7,046 nucleotides of DNA, from contig DASZOP010000120.1 in assembly GCA_035550715.1 (NCBI GenBank), positions 1 through 7,046 of the forward strand, written 5' to 3'. The notes below the pieces were generated by a model that saw only the letters and a list, made by a program, of their open reading frames with translations, was not told where the DNA came from and ran no database searches. The translations under genes and the position numbers were made by a program. Shown one piece after another: positions 5,062 to 7,046 of this stretch. Origin of the DNA: DASRVA01 sp035550715 (GTDB lineage: Bacteria > Gemmatimonadota > Gemmatimonadetes > JACCXV01 > JAHWKZ01). How positions within the stretch are numbered: position 1 is the first letter of the stretch; each line of letters opens with the position of its first letter.

Positions 5062-6738
5062 GTGGCCGGCCGCCGGCTCGCGTGCCTCTACCGGGTGGGG
5101 AAGGCCGGTCTGATCGCGCTCGGTCTCGTCCTCGCGCTGGACGGCCCGGTTTCCGCCCAGACCTCGAGCCCGGGCTACGAGGAGCTCGTCCGACTCTTCG
5201 TCGACTGGCGCGCCTTCCAGCGGCCGGCCCGGGTCGACGGCGTCCCCGACTACACCGCCGCCGCGATGGCGGCGCAGCACGCCGGGCTCGCCGACTATCG
5301 GCGCCGGCTCGCGGCGATCGACCCGACGGGCTGGACGATTCCGGAACGGGTCGATTACGAGCTCGTCCGCGCCGAGATGAACGGGCTCGACTTCGATCAC
5401 CGGGTGCTGCGCCCGTGGGCGCGAAACCCGGCTTTCTACGGAATGGTCTTTCCGTCCCCGACCGACGTCCCCGCCCGCGAGGGGCCGCACGTGGACGGGG
5501 CGATCGAGCTCTGGACGTACGAGCTGCCGCTGGCGCCCGATCGCTCGGCCGAGCTCGCCCGACGGCTCGGCACGATCCCGCCGCTTCTCGACCAGGCCCG
5601 GCTGAACCTCACGGAGGATGCCCGCGATCTGTGGATCGCCGGGATCGGCTCCATGCGCGAGCAGAGCGCGGCCCTGGCCGACCTGGCCGCGCGGGCCGGC
5701 GAAGCCGACGGGTCGCTGGCGGCCGCGGCGCGGCGGGCCGGCGAGGCGACCGACCGGTTCGTGGCGTGGCTCGAGCGGGAGGCGCCGACCAGGAACGGCC
5801 CCTCGGGAGTCGGTCCCGACGCCTACACCTGGGTCCTACGGAACGTCCACCTCGTCCCGTACACGTGGGAGGAGCAGGTGGCGATGGTCCAGCGGGAGCT
5901 CGTCCGCGCCCATGCCGCGCTCAGGCTCGAGGAGCACCGGAACCGGGATCTCCCGCCGCTCGAGCCGATCGCGGGCGCCGCCGAGTACGATCGCCGCTTC
6001 GGGGAAGCCGTCGACGAGTACATGGCGTTCCTGGACGAGGAGGAGGTCCTCTCCATCCGGCCGTACCTCGAGCCCGCCCTTCGCTCCCGGATCGGCCGGT
6101 TCGCGCCCGCGGCCGGTGCGCGCGAGTTCTTCGCCGAGGTCGACTACCGCGAGCCCCTCCTCATGCGGACCCACGGCCACCACTGGTTCGATCTCGCGCG
6201 GATGGCGGAGGAGCCGCATCCGAGCCCGATCCGGCGGGGGCCCCTCCTCTACAACATCTTCGACGGCCGCGCCGAGGGCCTGGCGACAGGGATGGAGGAG
6301 ATGATGATGCACGCCGGGCTCCTCGACGAACGGCCGCGCGCCCGTGAGCTCGTCTGGGTACTCCTGGCGCAGCGGGCGGCGCGGGCCCTGGCCTCGCTCA
6401 GGATGCACGCCGGGGAGCTCACCCTCGAGGAGGCCGTCCTCTTCACGTCGGCCTGGACGCCGCGAGGATGGTTGAGAGAAGACGGGGAGACCGGCCGCTG
6501 GGAGCAGCACCTCTACCTCCAGCAGCCCGGCTACGGGACGAGCTACGTCGTCGGCAAGATCGAGGTCGAGAAGCTCCTCGCCGATCGCGCGCGTCTAATG
6601 GGCGCCGATTTCACGCTGCGCCGGTTCATGGACGAGGTCGATCGGGCCGGGTTGATCCCGGTCTCGCTCATCCGCTGGGAGCTGACCGGCGACGCCGCCG
6701 AGGTCGAGCGGATCACCTCCGGTGGTTCGCCACCCTGA
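5062..6738 (+). CDS. Secreted DUF885-like protein with degenerate zinc motif
   Basis: This 558-residue protein has a signal peptide (RR near the start, hydrophobic AGLIALGLVLAL at 15-26, cleavage likely after VSA at residue 32). The rest is mostly helical and reads like the DUF885 family of predicted zinc peptidase-like proteins. RAEGLATGMEEMMMHAGL (403-420) sits where DUF885 has EGWALYxE. PGYGTSYVVGKIEVEKL (489-505) sits where the family has PGQALSYxxGxxxI, and AGLIPVSLIR (529-538) fits the C-terminal block. The signature HExxPGHH is here LMRTHGHH (367-374): the second histidine survives, but the leading H and E are replaced by L367 and M368. It may therefore be catalytically inactive or use other residues such as H371 or E405. 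GTG at 5062 is chosen because it gives a complete signal peptide 5 nt after the DUF1499 stop. Its Shine-Dalgarno site is weak, and GTG at 5095 is a fallback. Confidence 0.78.
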   Translation: MAGRRLACLYRVGKAGLIALGLVLALDGPVSAQTSSPGYEELVRLFVDWRAFQRPARVDGVPDYTAAAMAAQHAGLADYRRRLAAIDPTGWTIPERVDYELVRAEMNGLDFDHRVLRPWARNPAFYGMVFPSPTDVPAREGPHVDGAIELWTYELPLAPDRSAELARRLGTIPPLLDQARLNLTEDARDLWIAGIGSMREQSAALADLAARAGEADGSLAAAARRAGEATDRFVAWLEREAPTRNGPSGVGPDAYTWVLRNVHLVPYTWEEQVAMVQRELVRAHAALRLEEHRNRDLPPLEPIAGAAEYDRRFGEAVDEYMAFLDEEEVLSIRPYLEPALRSRIGRFAPAAGAREFFAEVDYREPLLMRTHGHHWFDLARMAEEPHPSPIRRGPLLYNIFDGRAEGLATGMEEMMMHAGLLDERPRARELVWVLLAQRAARALASLRMHAGELTLEEAVLFTSAWTPRGWLREDGETGRWEQHLYLQQPGYGTSYVVGKIEVEKLLADRARLMGADFTLRRFMDEVDRAGLIPVSLIRWELTGDAAEVERITSGGSPP

Positions 6739-6755
6739 GGACGGGGCCCGGCGGC

Positions 6756-7040
6756 CTACTCCGTCCGTTCCGCGTGGATCGAGGGGTCCCCGAGGTCGTC
6801 GTATTCCACCGTGAGCGCGTACGTCCTGCCGCACGCCTCGCACTCCTCGGCGAACTCCTGAATGGGACGATCGGGGTCGGGCTCGAGGAACAGGTCGTTC
6901 TCCTCCCCGCAGTAAGGGCAGGGAAAGATCGTGTCCCGCGTCGTCCGCCCCGGGGCGACGGGAGCCGGCTGGCCGAGCTCGTCGTCCGCCATCTCGTCCA
7001 CGAGGTCGCGCGGCTCGAAATCCTCGTCGTAGGGGTCCAT
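6756..7040 (-). CDS. CPXCG-motif cysteine-rich (zinc-ribbon-like) protein
   Basis: This 94-residue protein carries a CPYCGEEN knuckle (C41, C44) followed after about 25 residues by CEACG (C67, C70). The four-cysteine pattern suits a small zinc ribbon and matches the Cys-rich CPXCG family of short uncharacterised bacterial proteins. The core (about 38-90) has the family's spacing and the EECEACGRTYALTVEYDD stretch. Residues 1-37 are an acidic, low-complexity extension (MDPYDEDFEPRDLVDEMADD) not needed by the family. The true start could be ATG at 6989, or could lie beyond the right edge, because the frame stays open to base 7046. It is convergent with the DUF885-like gene across a 17-base gap with no visible terminator. 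Its function is unknown; metal binding is inferred from the cysteines. Confidence 0.82.
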   Translation of the reverse strand: MDPYDEDFEPRDLVDEMADDELGQPAPVAPGRTTRDTIFPCPYCGEENDLFLEPDPDRPIQEFAEECEACGRTYALTVEYDDLGDPSIHAERTE

Positions 7041-7046
7041 CGGATC

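Noticed and set aside
4707..6347. 546-codon plus-strand frame across the DUF1499 and DUF885-like genes
   Set aside because: It is an Arg/Pro/Gly-rich shadow frame typical of high-GC coding DNA, and another frame here has a signal peptide and family motifs.
6739..6755. Possible terminator between the convergent DUF885-like and CPXCG genes
   Set aside because: The 17-base gap is GC-rich but has no convincing stem and no T-run on either strand.

Overview
This is a compact, very GC-rich bacterial chromosome segment with no mobile element, CRISPR array, tRNA or rRNA that I can see. Eight protein-coding genes fill nearly all of it. Six of the eight start with GTG or TTG rather than ATG, and adjacent genes overlap by 4 nt or lie within about 10 nt of each other. 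GC content, start-codon use and protein flavour (secreted M28 peptidase, CehA/McbA-type PHP hydrolase, DUF885, NDUFA9-like SDR) suit an environmental, metagenome-type bacterium such as Gemmatimonadota or a neighbouring high-GC phylum. That placement is an inference from protein style, not from a marker gene.

Layout. A leftward block reads from about 3134 down to the left edge: a FabL/FabI-like enoyl-ACP-reductase-type SDR (2349-3134), a tRNA (guanine-N7)-methyltransferase TrmB with an extra N-terminal region (1358-2338), an NDUFA9-like atypical SDR (438-1361), and the N-terminal part of a secreted M28-family metallopeptidase cut by the window edge (1-441). The junctions are a 10-nt gap, a TTGA overlap and an ATGA overlap, so the four are probably co-transcribed and translationally coupled.

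A 135-bp divergent intergenic region (3135-3269) separates this block from a rightward block. It holds an 11-bp perfect inverted repeat and a nested GC-rich hairpin. The rightward block holds a CehA/McbA-like PHP metallohydrolase with an N-terminal export-type segment (3270-4667), a small DUF1499 protein (4664-5056, GTGA overlap) and a secreted DUF885-like protein (5062-6738, 5-nt gap). The DUF885-like protein appears to have lost the HE pair of its zinc motif. A convergent small CPXCG-type zinc-ribbon protein (6756-7040) closes the window.

The leftward block mixes housekeeping (tRNA modification), NAD(P)-linked redox enzymes and an exported peptidase. The rightward block looks like an envelope or periplasm-directed hydrolase set. 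I see no clear defence or biosynthetic system. The best leads are the TrmB N-terminal domain, the apparently degenerate DUF885 active site, and the inverted repeat in the divergent promoter region.
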